Assembly: GCA_009809945.1 (NCBI GenBank)
Contig: WTPW01000553.1
Location: 237,698-301,697 of the forward strand
Length of the DNA: 64,000 nt
Reading direction: 5' to 3'
Origin: Gigaspora margarita
Taxonomy: Eukaryota; Glomeromycota; Glomeromycetes; Diversisporales; Gigasporaceae
Part shown: positions 44,740-57,720 of the stretch, one piece after another
Position numbering within the stretch: position 1 is the stretch's first letter
How the letters are laid out: the number at the start of each line of letters is the position of its first letter
Position numbers and translations under genes: made by a program
The notes under the pieces: generated by a model
What the model was told of the DNA's origin: nothing
What the model saw: the letters and a program-made list of their open reading frames with translations, nothing else
The model's database searches: none

Positions 44740-47450
44740 AGATTATTTAACTATATATTTTGGTTACCAGAATAATGAGTAAGTTCTGTAACAAATTTTC
44801 ACAGTAACACAATAGAAATCACAATAATTCCAATACAAACAAACTCAACCTTAACTACATATTATGTATTAGTGGAATAGCGAGTAAGTTTTGTAACATA
44901 ATATTTTACCACATACTATGATCACTGCAAAAGTGAGTACTGATAACTCACAATCGAAATCATAATTTTAATGCAATTTACAGTTACAACCAAATGCTAT
45001 AGTCACTAGAATAGCAAGTTCTGTGACAGAATTTTCACATACTTTATGGTAGAAACATGATGATTCTAATACAAACTAACTCACAGACAGTGTTATTAGA
45101 ATAGTAAGTAAGTTATATAACAATTTCATGGTAACTCACAATAGAAATTACAATAACTCTATTACAAACTAACTCAATCTTAACTATGAATAAACATGAT
45201 AATTCCAATGCAACAAACTCAACCTTAATTATACTATATTTACTAGAATAGCCAATAAATCTTATGCAAACCAATTCAATTTTATCCACATATTGAAATT
45301 ACCAGAATAGCAAGATGATAATTTCAATACAAATTTACTTAATTTTCATCACTATATAACATATTAGAAGGTCATATAACAGAATTTTTACAATAACATA
45401 TAATAGGAATTATGATAATTTTATGCAAACTAACTCATCCTTAATTATATACTATGCATTATTGAAATTTTTTACAGTGGCTCATTATAGAAGTTACTAT
45501 AAATTTAATGCAAACCAACTCAATTTAACCAATACTGTAGTTACCAGTTAGAAAGTTCTATAACAGAATTTTTACAGTAATATTGAAATCATGATAATTC
45601 AACCCAAACTAACTCAATCTTAATCACACACTATGGTTACTGGAGTTGTAAGGTTTGTAATAGAATTTTTTATAGTAAATGTAAAAAAAATTACAATAAT
45701 TTCAATACAAACTATGTATTAATGGAATAGTAATTTTATAACAATTTTTCAATAACTCACAATAAATGTTATAATAATTTCAATGCAAATTAAACTTTAA
45801 TTCCATATCATGGTCATTGAATAGCAAGTAAGTGCAATAACAAAACTTTTATAGCATTATATGATAGAATTACAATAATCTAATGTAAACTAACTAAACT
45901 TAACCACAAACTGTGGTTACAAGAATAGAAAATAAGTTTTGTAACTGAATTTTTTACAGTAACTTTCTACAGAGATTACCATAATTCCAATTCAAACTAA
46001 TTTACCTTAACTATGATAATTCAATACAAAATAAACTGTATACTGTTATCAAAAAAATAGTGAATTCTGTAACAAATTCTTTTATAGTAGAAGTAATGAC
46101 AAACTTACTTGATTTCAAGCATATATTTCTAGAATAGTAAGTTTTATAATATAATTTTTTTATAGTAACTTATAATAACAATCATGATAATTCAATATAA
46201 ATTAACTCAACCTTATTACTATATGCTGCATTATCGAGTAGGTTATATAATAAAATTGTTTGCAACATCTTATTTCTTATAGTTAAGTTAGAATAATTCA
46301 AATACAAATTAACTTAACTGCATTTGTGTTACTAGAATAGCAAGTAAATTTTAAAATAGAATTTTTACAGTAATACAATGGATTTTATGATACTTCTAAT
46401 ACAGACTAACTCAAATTTAACTACGTAATATAGTTATCAAGTAATTTCTATAACAGTATTTTTACAGTAACTCATGATAAAATTACAATAATTAAATGCA
46501 ACCTACCTCAATCTTAACCACATATTATGGCCATAGCAAATAATCCTATAACAGAATTTTTTAGTAACTCTCAGCAAAAATTTTAATAATTATGATACAA
46601 ACTACCTCAATTTTAGCTTATATAAAAATTACAATAATTCCAATGCAAATTAATTCAATCTTAATTACATACTGTGAATATAAAATAACAAGTATGTACT
46701 ATAACAGAATTTTACAATACTTCTAATGCAAAACAACTCAACCTTAAATGAATACTTGGTCATTGGAATGGTAAGTAAATTTTGCAATAATTTTTTTAAG
46801 TAGCTCAACAGTTGCAATTAATATAGTTCTAATACAAACTAACTCAATCTAAACTAATATAAATCATAATAATTTCAATACAAACTGACTCAACCTTAAC
46901 TGCATGCTGTAGTCACCATAATAGGATTCTGTAAATGAATTTTTTAACTTATAGCAGAAATTACAAACTAATTTGACCTAATTATATATTGTGGTCCAAA
47001 GTAGCAGTAAATTTGTAACAAAATTTTTACAGTAACTTAATAATAATTTTAATGCAAACTAGCTCAACCACTGTATACTGCAGTAGTAGAAATTTTTTTT
47101 ATAGTAGCTTATGATAGAAATTATAATAATTCTAATACAAACCAGCTCAACCTTATATTACTGAAATAATCAGTAAGTTCTATAACATACCATTTTATGA
47201 TAAAAATCACAATTATTCTGATGCAAACTAAACCAACCTTAATTACATAGTGTTATTACAAAATTTTTTAAGTAACTCATAATATAAATTATGATAATTT
47301 TATTATGAACTAAACCTCTGTGTGTTCTGCATTAGCAAGTAAGTTTTTAGGCAGAATTTTTGCAGCAAATCTTAATAGAAACTATGATAATTCTAATTCA
47401 AATTAACACAATCATATACTACAGTTACCCAATTTGTTTGGTCACTTATT
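44740..47450. repeat. Degenerate ~107-bp satellite array, about 25 units
   Basis: Repeating order of words: AAGTTCTGTAACAGAATTTT, TACAGTAACTCA, TAGAAATTACAATAATTCC, AATGCAAACTAACTCAACC, TTAACTACATACTATGGTTA, CTAGAATAGCAAG. Units vary by indels. Outlying blocks occur at 55547-55698, 56665-56787 and 60818-61200, and inverted at 31040-31500. No ORF. Confidence 0.85.
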
Positions 47451-48343
47451 TTCTAATAACCATAGTAACTTAATTCCAGAAATCACTTGAGTAACTCAAT
47501 TTAAATAGTATAAACAAGAAAATACATACAATCAAACATGATACTATCAGATCAATAGTATAACAATAAATAAAAACCTTATAAAGGCTAAAATAGCAGA
47601 TTGGACATTTTGTCTAATAAAGTCATCTGATCTCGCAATAATGATTACTTTGTCACTTCATTGACAAGCTCTAAAAAGAAATCAATAAAAAGGTTGGTAA
47701 TCTCTGATTCCTTAAAGCTACTCCTGATTAAATTTTATATCATAGTATCGAAGTAGTTTAAAAAATTAATAATCTATTAATTAAATGATTTCATTTCTTC
47801 TTTTTTTTTTAATTGCAATATCACATAATTTTGCAATAATTTATAAATTATTATTTGTAAGTAATTGAAGTAAATATGCGACTAACTAAATAAGAGACTA
47901 ACTAAAAAATGTGAACAACTTAATACCTTTTGCACAATTCTTGGTTGGTAAATTTTTAATTATTTTTATTCATTGAGATTTAGTCAATGAGTACAAGTAC
48001 CTAAAAGCGTTGCGTAAGCAACGCGAGACAAGCTATTTACAATTAAAACCAAATCATAGTATAATTTAGCCCAAATTTTATAAATTGAGTTATTTTGAGT
48101 TTATACGTATAATAACCTACATACCATACGACGTAAATTGCAGTGTAATTTACGTCAGTAAATTACATGTAAATTACATGAAATTTAACAAGCATAGACG
48201 CAACCAAACTTGATGATTATATAGAGGCCAGACTGTATATATAATTAATTTAAAATTGTTATTTAAATTAAGAATTTAATAATCAATTTTTTTTAACAAT
48301 TATCTGATAAAAATAGCTAAATTTATATAGATATATTTATTAT

Positions 48344-48569
48344 CACAGCTGATGCTGAAGTTGGCTGATTCTGAATTTATGGGATCTCAATTTGGAATAT
48401 AAGCCCTGCTAAAATCCATATATACTCTATAAATATGAAATCTATACCCAAAACCTACCCTAATCCTATAAGATAAAAACAAAAAAAAAACATCCAAAAA
48501 AAAGTTTTAAATTTTATGATAAAATAGGTCATAGCTTCAGCATCAGCCAACTTCAGCATCAGCCGTGAC
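48344..48569. mobile_element. MITE with 9-bp duplication ATTTATTAT
   Basis: Ends CACAGCTGATGCTGAAGTTG and (reverse complement) GTCACGGCTGATGCTGAAGT; the TIR of ~35 bp runs through GGCTGAT. Direct repeats ATTTATTAT at 48335-48343 and 48570-48578 suggest a MULE-type target, though the terminal two bases of the TIRs differ. Confidence 0.75.
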
Positions 48570-48794
48570 ATTTATTATACTACTAAATTTATATGTATTA
48601 CTTTTAAAACTTTGAAAATGATTGAGATATTACTCTAATTTTAAACTTTTAAATCACCCCTAATATTTAAATATGACAAAGCAATTTTTTTAAAATATGT
48701 TTTTGTAAAATAATTATAAGTATTATATCGGAATAAATTGGTTATGTACTATTCAATGTTTATCACTTTTAGTTTCAATTATTATTTGCAACTC

Positions 48795-51589
48795 TTAATT
48801 AATCTGCAATTCTTCATTGCTATAGTTGTTATTAACTTGTCCATCATTATGTTCAAGATCTTTTTTTTTACGTAATATATTAAGAAAATAATATAATATT
48901 ATAATTATTAAATCCAATGTGATTGCAGAAAAATAATATAATGCAGCAGATAAATTATATGGAGGTGGATTAAAAGCTATGATAATGTTAATAAAGATTG
49001 TGTTTTATAAATAATAAATTTAAAAGAATTCAAATAATTTACCTAGACTTAATGCTGAAAGAGCAAATCCAAGCATGTCAATTGATAAAAATATCAAAGA
49101 AATTCCACATACAGCTTTTCTTCCTAAAAGAGTAAATAAATATATTAACTAAAATTTGTTAAGAAAGTTATTTTTTTTAATATATACAAGGTAATAAAAA
49201 TAAATAACGCACGATAAATTTCGTAATATTGAGGTACATATCCGATAATACCCAGTGTACTTGGAACTATCCAAGAAATTGTTTTTGGCCAGTCGATATT
49301 TTTTTTACTGGCAAACTAATTTTGAAACAAAATTTATTATTATTAAAAGTTTAATTTATGCAATAATTGGTGCTCCTGCTTGACCAATCAGATGTAACGT
49401 GATTAATAAAAATTTGTTAATATAACTCTTAAGTTCTACATATGAAATGACCTTTGTTCAATTCGACCTAAACTAACATACTATATTGTTATTTATTTTG
49501 ATTTCACGTTACGTCTGATCATGTAAATATAACTAAGTTATATTATAGTAATATAATAAATTAAGTGGTAATATAATAAAACGATATGATAAAATGCAAT
49601 ATAATAGAACAATATAATAATTAATTACCCTAATTCCAATAATACAGCCACTCTGAATTCCGGCCCATATTATGCAAATAGCAATGAATACGAATCCAGT
49701 TTTTGTTTTGTTTCGAATGAATCTGGGGTTATCATAGTACAAGTATTATATAAAACATATAGAGCTCAGCACACCATATGCAAATGGCTGAATTATTAGG
49801 ACGATTGAAAGTTCATCTACTATCGCGTAAATTCCGTAGAACAAGCATGATGCAGTCTTTTTATTGTAAATAATTGTAAGTAAGTTGAAAAGAGTTTAAA
49901 TTAAATTAAAAAATTAAACCAACCCAAATAGACATCGTGAAAGGCGAAAGACCTTTTCGTTAAAAAAAAAAAAATTGGTGAATTCTAATGTAATACTAAT
50001 GCAATGTCATGTAATTCGTTCAAAGAATAAATTTTCCAGAGTTCCATTCGAGAGAATAGGCTTTGATCATATCAAAATTAATGTATATATATTACATAAC
50101 TGCGGTGCGCATTTCGCTGACAATCACTTCACCGCAGCATAGTTCACCAACAATTAAATTACAAACAATATTATTACACCCGACAATTACAGTTGTTTTC
50201 ATAAATTCTAGGACTAAAAAATTTGCCGACAATAATTTCAGCCAAATTAGATAAATTGATTTCGTGTTACATTGGGGATCGACGTATACTATGTAAAACA
50301 AAACTATATATGGTATCATAGAAAATTCTAATATGACAGATTTTAAGTGATTGTGCCCGGATCAAATAATCGATGCATTTTATATATAAAATTTGGTCAC
50401 ATTTTTTTAGATGCACAGGTCGCTCTTTTTTTTTTCTCTCAAAAAACTTCAATACGTATACATTCATCTTTCTTATGACTACGAAGTTACAGAATTTTTT
50501 TTTACATTACATATGGTAGTTTTTTTTTTTTTTTTTTTGATATTTTAAGTATATCTTTATTTGGGTGACCCAAATAAAGATATACTTAACATTAAAAAAA
50601 AAATCTACCATATGTAATGTAAAAAAAAATTCTGTAATTTGTAGTCATAAGGAAGATGAATCTATTCGTATTGAAGTTTTTGAGAGAAAAACAAAAGAGC
50701 AACCTGTGCATCTAAAAAGATGTGACCAAATTTTATATATAAAAATGCATCGATTATTTGATCACTTAAAATTTTGCCATATTAGAATTTTCTATGATAC
50801 CACATATAGTTTTGATATTTACATAGTATACATCGATCCCCAGTGTTACATGACATATATGATGTACCTGTGTAACACTAAGAACTCGCGCCGAAATTAT
50901 CGTCGGCAGGTTAGTGTAATTTGTAAAAGAAACTTGCCAGTGAAATAAACTATCGGTGAAATAAACTTCGGTAAAATAAACTGTTGGAAATAACTTATCG
51001 CTGTATTAAGAAGTCGGTGAAGTGATTTTCGGTGAAATAACATATATTCTAAATTATATAATATATATATCATTATTTTTTAATATTTTTAAATATTTTT
51101 TAATATTTTACCAAGGTGTCTCTAATACTAAACTTCATTCAAAAAGGATTGTCATCATCTTATTGCAGGAAAATCGAAAAATTATGTGAATTACATTATA
51201 TATACTCATGCTTACTTCCTTTTTGAATTCATTTAAATTGATTAATTTTTTATCAAACACTAGTCAAACGAATGTGAACAGGAAAATGGATTACATAATT
51301 TATTCAACATAATCGATAGAAACTTCATTTATTTCAAATACTTTAATGCTATGCTAAATGGACAAATATTATTAAATGACATACCTTTCGTTGATCTATT
51401 TCGCCAATTCTTAAGCACTTTATTTAAAAAACATTACGACATTATATGTTATTATATTGCACTAAAAATAAAACATGTTCAAACAATATTACCTTGGGGA
51501 ATTAGCTGAAAAGAGCATATGACAGTTCCAGTTATTCCAAATGCATAGTTCAAAGCAACAAATAGGGTTGAATTTTCGCTATTTTCCAT
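48795..51589 (-). CDS. PQ-loop repeat membrane protein, 7 exons, one in-frame stop
   Basis: Exons (minus strand): 51493-51589, 51385-51417, 49924-49952, 49629-49856, 49213-49315, 49043-49123, 48795-48976. Every junction has GT..AG and matching phase; total 753 bp (250 residues + stop). The product should be a seven-helix PQ-loop protein of a lysosomal/vacuolar transporter type: N-terminal GITGTVICSFQLIPQVLKNW is the first PQ motif (P31-Q32), then GLSPFTMSIW, ASCLFYGIYAIVDELSIVLI, and a second PQ motif GIIGYVPQYYEIY (P157-Q158), RKAVCGISLIFLSIDMLGF, and a final helix ending in a basic/Asn-rich tail. A TAA replaces residue 90 (49746-49748) in an otherwise conserved-looking segment ICFI*YLYYDN, so the gene is either a young pseudogene, misassembled, or recoded. 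Intron 2 (1,432 bp) contains a fold-back element and intron 4 (313 bp) a MITE; the others are 66-89 bp. Confidence 0.8.
49379..49522. repeat. Small MITE in intron 4 of the PQ-loop gene
   Basis: CAATCAGATGTAACGTGATT on the left and GATTTCACGTTACGTCTGAT on the right are inverted. The same terminal motif (GTGTGACGTGAAATC / GATTTCACGTTACACC) is at about 34466-34630 inside the 1.74 kb hAT. Confidence 0.65.
50107..51040. mobile_element. ~930-bp fold-back element in intron 2 of the PQ-loop gene
   Basis: Two arms of about 460 bp pair around a centre at about 50570 (AAGTATATCTTTATTTGGGT / CCCAAATAAAGATATACTT). Outer arms: ATTTCGCTGACAATCACTTC on the left and GAAGTGATTTTCGGTGAAAT on the right, with TTATTTCACCGA words near the ends. 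The inner part of each arm encodes the same ~60-residue peptide (e.g. VHLKRCDQILYIK, CHIRIFYDT), so a coding fragment may have been captured and then inverted-duplicated. I cannot name the protein or fix a target duplication. Confidence 0.75.
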
Positions 51590-51624
51590 TTTTAATTTAA
51601 AAGATGAGTTGTCAATTTTGAAAC

Positions 51625-51637
51625 TCTATTTATATAT
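51625..51637 (-). promoter_or_regulatory. TATA-like box of the PQ-loop gene
   Basis: TATATAAATAGAG on the minus strand, 36-48 bp upstream of the ATG at 51589. Position and sequence are consistent with a core promoter. Inference only. Confidence 0.35.
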
Positions 51638-51639
51638 TG

Positions 51640-53199
51640 CAGGGAAACTTGGAATTCTATAGATTCGGAATTTGTTTAGATGGATTCAGGATAAAGATGA
51701 GCATTAGATGCATGAAAAGCATAATTCCATATATGCGCATTGCAAATTCATGAAGGTAATAGCGATTCAATAAACTTAAATTGTAATTAAACACAATAAA
51801 CAAATTTGATATAACCAAAAATACAAAGTGAATTCCAATCATATGCAAGCTAATAATAATAATAATAATAATGACAAAGGCTAATATACAGAAACAAAGT
51901 ATTTGAAATAGGAAAATTAAACAATAAAAAAAAGAAATGAAGGAGGTTAAAACGTGATAAAACAAATATGAGAAATAAAGTAATCGATTGATAAACTATT
52001 ACCAAGAATGAATTAATATTTATTATACGAAACTATTGTAATCAAAGTAAAAAGAAAACAAAGTAATGCTAAAGCCAAAATATGACTTAAAAATTTTTAA
52101 AAACAAGACATGCGAAATAACATGCAATTGCCTCTCTCTAATTCGAGCCTGTATAATCCGAACACTGAATAAACTCCGCGAAAACCGATCATAAAGCTCT
52201 AGAACATTGGTAAATTTTATTATAATCGTGTCAACAACATTGTAGCTCTCTGAGAACTGTTCTTTGGGTATTTTTACATATAAGGACGAACTGCGGATAG
52301 AAAATTGATTGTAATATTGATCGACTACTGTTTCGTAATACTGATCATATCGATACCCGATACAGGCATCAAATCATTTATGGTAATGCTGTTTTGTCGA
52401 TCTTTACTTATAAAGTTGAATCTAATGGCATGCAAAATTAATTGGTTTTCACAGGAACCTCTAAATGCATAATCGGGTGGGATTTATAAAAAAGGAAAAG
52501 TTTCATGTTATGAAAACGATAAAATTAAATTTAATAGCCGAATGGTTTAAACTTTTTTTATATTTTTGCCTTTTTAGAAGTTAAAGATTCTCTATTGTTC
52601 AATTTCTATGCATCAAATGATACAAAAATTACATTTTTTTGATGCATTTCGGCCAAAATTAGTTACTTTTTTAACACATTCGCGTAAACATTATGAAGTC
52701 ATATCAGAAGCAATTAGATTTTTTTTTGTTTGTTCGCACGCGTGTACAAATTTACAACAAAGCGGCATATTCAAGTTCCAGATTCCTGAGGTACAGTACA
52801 AATCGATAACTTATTTAAACTACTACCTAATTGATGTCGATTTATGTTGCAACACAATAAACATCAATCGGGTAATAATCGTGTAGCAAGCAGTCTAAAA
52901 CAGATATATCCGATTTATATCCGCCTGGTTGAAGTTTGATAAATCTTATTAAAACTACTTATATGAATAAAAAATTATATATATTTATATATATATAAGT
53001 TATATTGCAATAATCAATAAGTAATTTTAAGATTTACACAAAATATAAGTCTATTTATTCTATTTTGTATTTTAGTTCTATTTGGAAGTTAAGAATTAAG
53101 ATTGATCATTTTATAAAATATTGGTCATTGTGTCTAACAATATTTATTTGCCTTGTATACCTAAACTTGACAAAAATTTTCACGTTCGATTTTAGTTGC
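51640..53199. other. Stretch without a supported gene
   Basis: A 102-codon minus ORF (51965-51657) is Ile/Phe/Leu-rich, driven by a TAATAATAAT run, and unconvincing. 52130-52215 (CCTCTCTCTAATTCGAGCCT, TAATCCGAACAC) resembles one end of a Tigger TIR but no partner was found. A 92-codon + ORF (52608-52886) has no recognised motif. Confidence 0.4.
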
Positions 53200-53201
53200 T
53201 A

Positions 53202-53540
53202 CAGTCTACTCCTGTTATAGTCACACTGAATTAGTCACAATTTGCTGGTGCTATGCACCAATCATTTTCAGTTATTATAAAATCAACTCTCGTTATAATC
53301 ACATGATGTGACTATTACTATGATTCTCTCACTATAGTCATATCAATTTTCTGCCAGACTGTGTGCTATAGCGGGAGTGGACTGTATTCACAATTTCTTG
53401 ATGCTATGTACCAATCTTTTACATTTGTTATAAAATTAAATCTCATTATAATCATATCATGTGACTATTCCTCTATAATTCTCACTATAGTCACATCTAA
53501 TTTCTTAGACTGTGACTATGGCGGGAGTGGACTTTATTAG
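53202..53540. repeat. Tigger-like MITE with a partial tandem second copy
   Basis: First copy 53202-53384: CAGTCTACTCCTGTTATAGT and reverse complement CAGTCCACTCCCGCTATAGC, flanked by TA on both sides. A diverged second copy shares CACAATTTCTTGATGCTATG, CATGTGACTATT and GGCGGGAGTGGACT and ends near 53533. Confidence 0.75.
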
Positions 53541-55546
53541 GTGTATAACCTTATATTTTTCTTTCAAGAATTTTATTTACTTGATGAAAATTTTGCTTTT
53601 AATAACATATTGATTTAAAGAACTTTATTGTTCATTTTATTTTCCGGTCAAAAATAAGCACAAGTGATCCTGGTTTTGAAATTCGCTGGATGCACAAATG
53701 ATTTTTATCAAACTTAAGGAATTGCAATAATTTGATTGGCAAATTTATTATATAGCATTAAACCGAAAATTGAGTCGATTTTCTGAACTCGATATACATA
53801 TAAGGCAATATAAACAAATTATTTTATATTGGGTTTTATTTGAAACTATAAATTATAATAGTCGACAACAATTCAACAAATTTGATAATTCGAGTAAATG
53901 GCTTTTAAGTTATAGTTTACATATTTTTTAAAGGATTACGGGATACTTTCCCACTAAAGCTGTAGTATTAACAAAGTATAATTCTGATATCTCATTTATC
54001 CGAAATATCATTTAATCGATAATAAACTTTCTCGATTAGTCATTTATCTGAAACTACTATTTCTCTGAACAGGCTGTTATTATATTTCATATCGAGGAAT
54101 CAAGTTAAATTCAAGAAAAACCATTTGATGAGAATTTCTATTGTCGAAATGAGTTGTCGGAGAGACACCTTTGCAAGGAAATGAGATTATTGTATTATGG
54201 GATCAGAGAAATTATGCTCAGAAAGTGTGCATCGGGGAATTGACAAAAGTTTATTTTTTTGTGAATATCTTGATTTAATGCTCATATTTGTAAAATTACA
54301 AGAATCCTATGTTAATATGAAAATGCCTTTATTAATTTTCCTTATATTCAAAGTCAACTGATGCTTGTTATGCAAAGCATATAATATTAAATATAATATA
54401 AAAATGTCTTTATTAATTTTCCTCATATGAAAAAGCAAATTAATGTATGTAGTGCAAGATATACATTTATTTCAAGACCATATATGCGTTATTTGAACAA
54501 AATGCTGAAAATCTTTCTAAATGCACTTTTTGAATGCTCTTGATTTTCATAAATGCACATTTACTATTGTATTCTAATTAATGTTATTAAAGTTTAGTCC
54601 TTATGCCGTGTCTGAAATTCGAATGTGCGGATCCAATCATATTGTTCAAAAGTAAACCAATTGGATTAGATCTGCATTCCTTACTACATATAGCATGATG
54701 GAAGTTTCTTTTGTTTGGCTTATCAACAAAAACTCTAATTGGCCAAAATTAAAAGAATTAACTTCATTATTTCCAAAGATTTGCGTCTTTGATACTTTTA
54801 TAGTTTCGTGAAACGATTAATTTTTAATCTTCTTATCTTGCTCACGTGAAGTTCAAAACTTTCATTCAAAAGAAACCGTTATTTTTATTAGTTGTTATCC
54901 TTTAAAAGTTAGAAAATACATAGTATTGTTATCGTATTACATACTGGTGCTGTCAGAATCGCTTCTAATGAAAGTTGAAGGAACATTCGATTCCACTCGG
55001 TCCCAAACTTTTATATGAAAGTTAAGCGTTTAAAAACTATCGTAAAAATTTCAGAAAGCTTTGATTATGAAAATTTCGATATTGCTACTTAGATTAAAAT
55101 TTTCTATTGTAAAATAATATAAAAACTCGTGTAACCATAGATTGTCAATAAAAATAAGTATCCAATCAAAACAAATTTCCATCATGCTACTACATATCAT
55201 TTTTTAGGAGATGGCATTGGATTGCAATCATATGGATTCTTTCACAGAAAAACCATGCTTAGAGTATATATTTTATATACTCTATGCGTAGTTAAATTAT
55301 ATATTATTATAAATTTATAAATATGATATAAAATAAACTTACTTAATTTATAGTTTGTCATATATATTGTTTTCAAAATCATTTATTTCACCTTTTTTAC
55401 ATTTGTATTACATATCATGCGACAATTTACTAATACGTAATATACTTATGTACAGTAATAACATGCTAAATTGTCACGAGTGATGTGATTTTTTTACGTA
55501 ATAAGTACCGTACGTAAATACCTTGCCATCTCCGACTCTACAGCAT
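53541..55546. other. AT-rich stretch without a supported gene
   Basis: A loose direct repeat (ATGTCTTTATTAATTTTCCT near 54405, similar at 54327) and no convincing ORF or splice-joined exons. Confidence 0.4.
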
Positions 55547-55698
55547 AATAATAATTCCAATGCAAGCTAACTCATCTTTTACCACACACTGTGATTACGT
55601 GTTTACTAGAATAAAAAGTCCCTAATAGAATTATTTATAGTGACTCTTAGTAGCAATCACAATAATCCAATGCAAACTAACCTACGTATTTGTGATCA
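55547..55698. repeat. Satellite-family block
   Basis: One to two units (TAATAATTCCAATGCAAGCTA, CACAATAATCCAATGCAAAC), interrupted by the Harbinger element that follows. Confidence 0.7.
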
Positions 55699-55701
55699 TT
55701 A

Positions 55702-56154
55702 GGCCACATAAAGTTGATTTTTCGTTTTGCATTACATGGAATCTGAAAACATGGGTCGGTCGGTCGGATTTTTTTTCTTTTCTTTTTTTTTTTGTTTTTT
55801 TTTTTTTAATTTACTGTAAATAATTGAATAATATTTACATCTAAGGTTATGCAAGGTTAATTTTATATGCAAGGTTAATTTTATATGCAAGGTTAATTTT
55901 TCATTTGCATAACAAGGAATCAAAAAATTGGATCAGCATTCATATGTTTTCCGTCAGTCCTATCGGACAATTACGGGAAATTAAGTTCTCCATCGTGTGA
56001 TACCGGATGTGAATAGAGGAAAAAAATAAATTTCAAAAATCGAACAATTGGCACATTTGGGAGCTAAAAAAAAAAAACAAAAATTTTTTTTTTTGAAAAA
56101 TTGAAAAAATGGTTCGGCTGCAATGTAAAACGAAAAAATCAACTTTGCGTGACC
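55702..56154. mobile_element. Harbinger-type MITE with TTA duplication
   Basis: Ends GGCCACATAAAGTTGATTTT and (reverse complement) GGTCACGCAAAGTTGATTTT, with TTA at 55699-55701 and 56155-56157. Same family as 29571-29931. Inside is a triplicated ATGCAAGGTTAATTTTATAT word at about 55848-55905. A further solo end of this family lies at about 56629-56662. Confidence 0.85.
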
Positions 56155-56429
56155 TTAGGCCTAAGAATCAAAAAATCAGATACCTTATTCCCGGAGCAAC
56201 GCCCGGGCTCTGAGAGCTAGTTTTTATTGTTAGTTGCCAATTTCATCATATTATTATCATAAAGTACCTCCGAAAATTCCTGCTGACCATACATGTGTTC
56301 ATATTTGTTGACTATAAACAATCCCGAAATGTTCCAATATCCCTCCATCCATTTTCTGATTTTAATGCCTACTAATTTATGATAATCAATATCGATTTTT
56401 TTGAACTATATTCATCAATATCACTAAAA

Positions 56430-56590
56430 TAAATATTATTATGCTTGTTTTAAAAGAACTGAGACTAAAAAATAAAATAAAATAAATATTATTATGCTTG
56501 TTTTAAAAGAATTGGGACTAAAAAAAGAAATAAAATAAATATTATTATGCTTGTTTTAAAATAATTGGGACTAAAAAAAAAAAAATAAAA
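56430..56590. repeat. 53-bp tandem repeat, three copies
   Basis: ATTATGCTTGTTTTAAAA recurs at 53-bp spacing (56439, 56492, 56545) with GGGACTAAAAAA between. Confidence 0.85.
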
Positions 56591-57051
56591 ATAAAAATTT
56601 GAGGTGTTTTTGAAAAATTTGGGTTGGCGGGTAATGTAAAATGAAAATTTAACTTTGTGTAACTTAGATAGCAAGTTTTTACAATAGAATTTTTTTACAC
56701 TAAATCATGATAAGAATTAGATATTTCAATACAAACTGACTCCAATCTTACTATTGTATATTGCACATTATTGAATAAGTCCTATAAGGCTGTTCGAAGT
56801 TGATTCATCACTTTCTAGAACTCTCACAGGGGAGGTAAAACATATGGGCGGATTTGACTCCATTCAACATATTACAAAAATTCGATTTTGTCACATCTGA
56901 TGATCAAAACATGATATTCCAATCAGATCAATGACTGTGACATTTATTTGATATGTTAATCCCTGTCCAATCAAGTCAATAAAAATTCAATATACGAATA
57001 AATGAATATATGATTATTACCAAATATCATATCATATCCTTATGTTTATTA

Positions 57052-57720
57052 TAGTGATACGGGCTGACCCCAGCCCATCGGCCGGGTGGGAGGGCAGGCC
57101 GAAGGTCGACCCATGCCTTCACGGGCCAGATGGGCTGACTAAGATAAGTTAGGATTTAAAAAAATCAATCTATTTCTCAACCTTTTATCCGCTTTAATTT
57201 TTACTAAAAACCACCAATAGTCAGTCCATCAATAAGCTAATCCAAATTAATTTTTCTTAGTTCAATGGACGAATAAGACTTTTCTGACTGACTAATTATT
57301 TTTACTTCTTGTCAGGCTACTAAATAATTTTTAAGAACTTAATTCTGCAGTTGACTTAACTGCTGATAATTACCAAATAGTAAGTTACTAAGGTCATTGA
57401 TATAAGTTACCAGAACTTTTGGGCAAGTTGTCAGATTAGGTTGAAATTAATTATAGGTTCAGCCAGCATTAAGTCAATGTAATATCAGAAATTTTCAGTA
57501 TGATAGACAATCAACCAACATAAACACGAGAATTTTTTGAGGTATGGTAATTTGTTCAGTAAAATTACTGAAATTATTGTTAGGAGATCATATTATAGAT
57601 GTGGTTGGTAATTTTGGATTGACTAAAAATTTTTTAATAATATGGTCAGCCCGGCCAACCGGCCTGAGTAATTTTCTTAGCTGGGTTGGCCCAAGCCTTT
57701 GGGATCAACCTGTATCACTA
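57052..57720. mobile_element. hAT-type element, 669 bp, GC-rich ends with GGGCTGACC / GGCCGG words
   Basis: TIR TAGTGATACGGGCTGACCCC and (reverse complement) TAGTGATACAGGTTGATCCC; perfect 8-bp duplications GTTTATTA (57044-57051 and 57721-57728). The terminal ~100 bp on each side is far GC-richer than the surroundings, with CAGCCC, GGCCGGG and CCGGCC words. The centre is AT-rich and non-coding. Confidence 0.9.

Noticed and set aside
44740-47450. CRISPR-like regular repeats
   Set aside because: Units are contiguous and degenerate with no conserved repeat/unique spacer alternation, in a eukaryotic context.
50565-50948. 127-codon + ORF in the fold-back, mirrored by a 66-codon minus ORF
   Set aside because: Both are the two arms of one inverted repeat inside an intron. 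No start context or recognised domain; kept as a finding, not a gene.
51657-51965. 102-codon hydrophobic minus ORF upstream of the PQ-loop gene
   Set aside because: Low-complexity Ile/Phe/Leu from AT-rich DNA with a TAA-repeat core; no motif or splice support.
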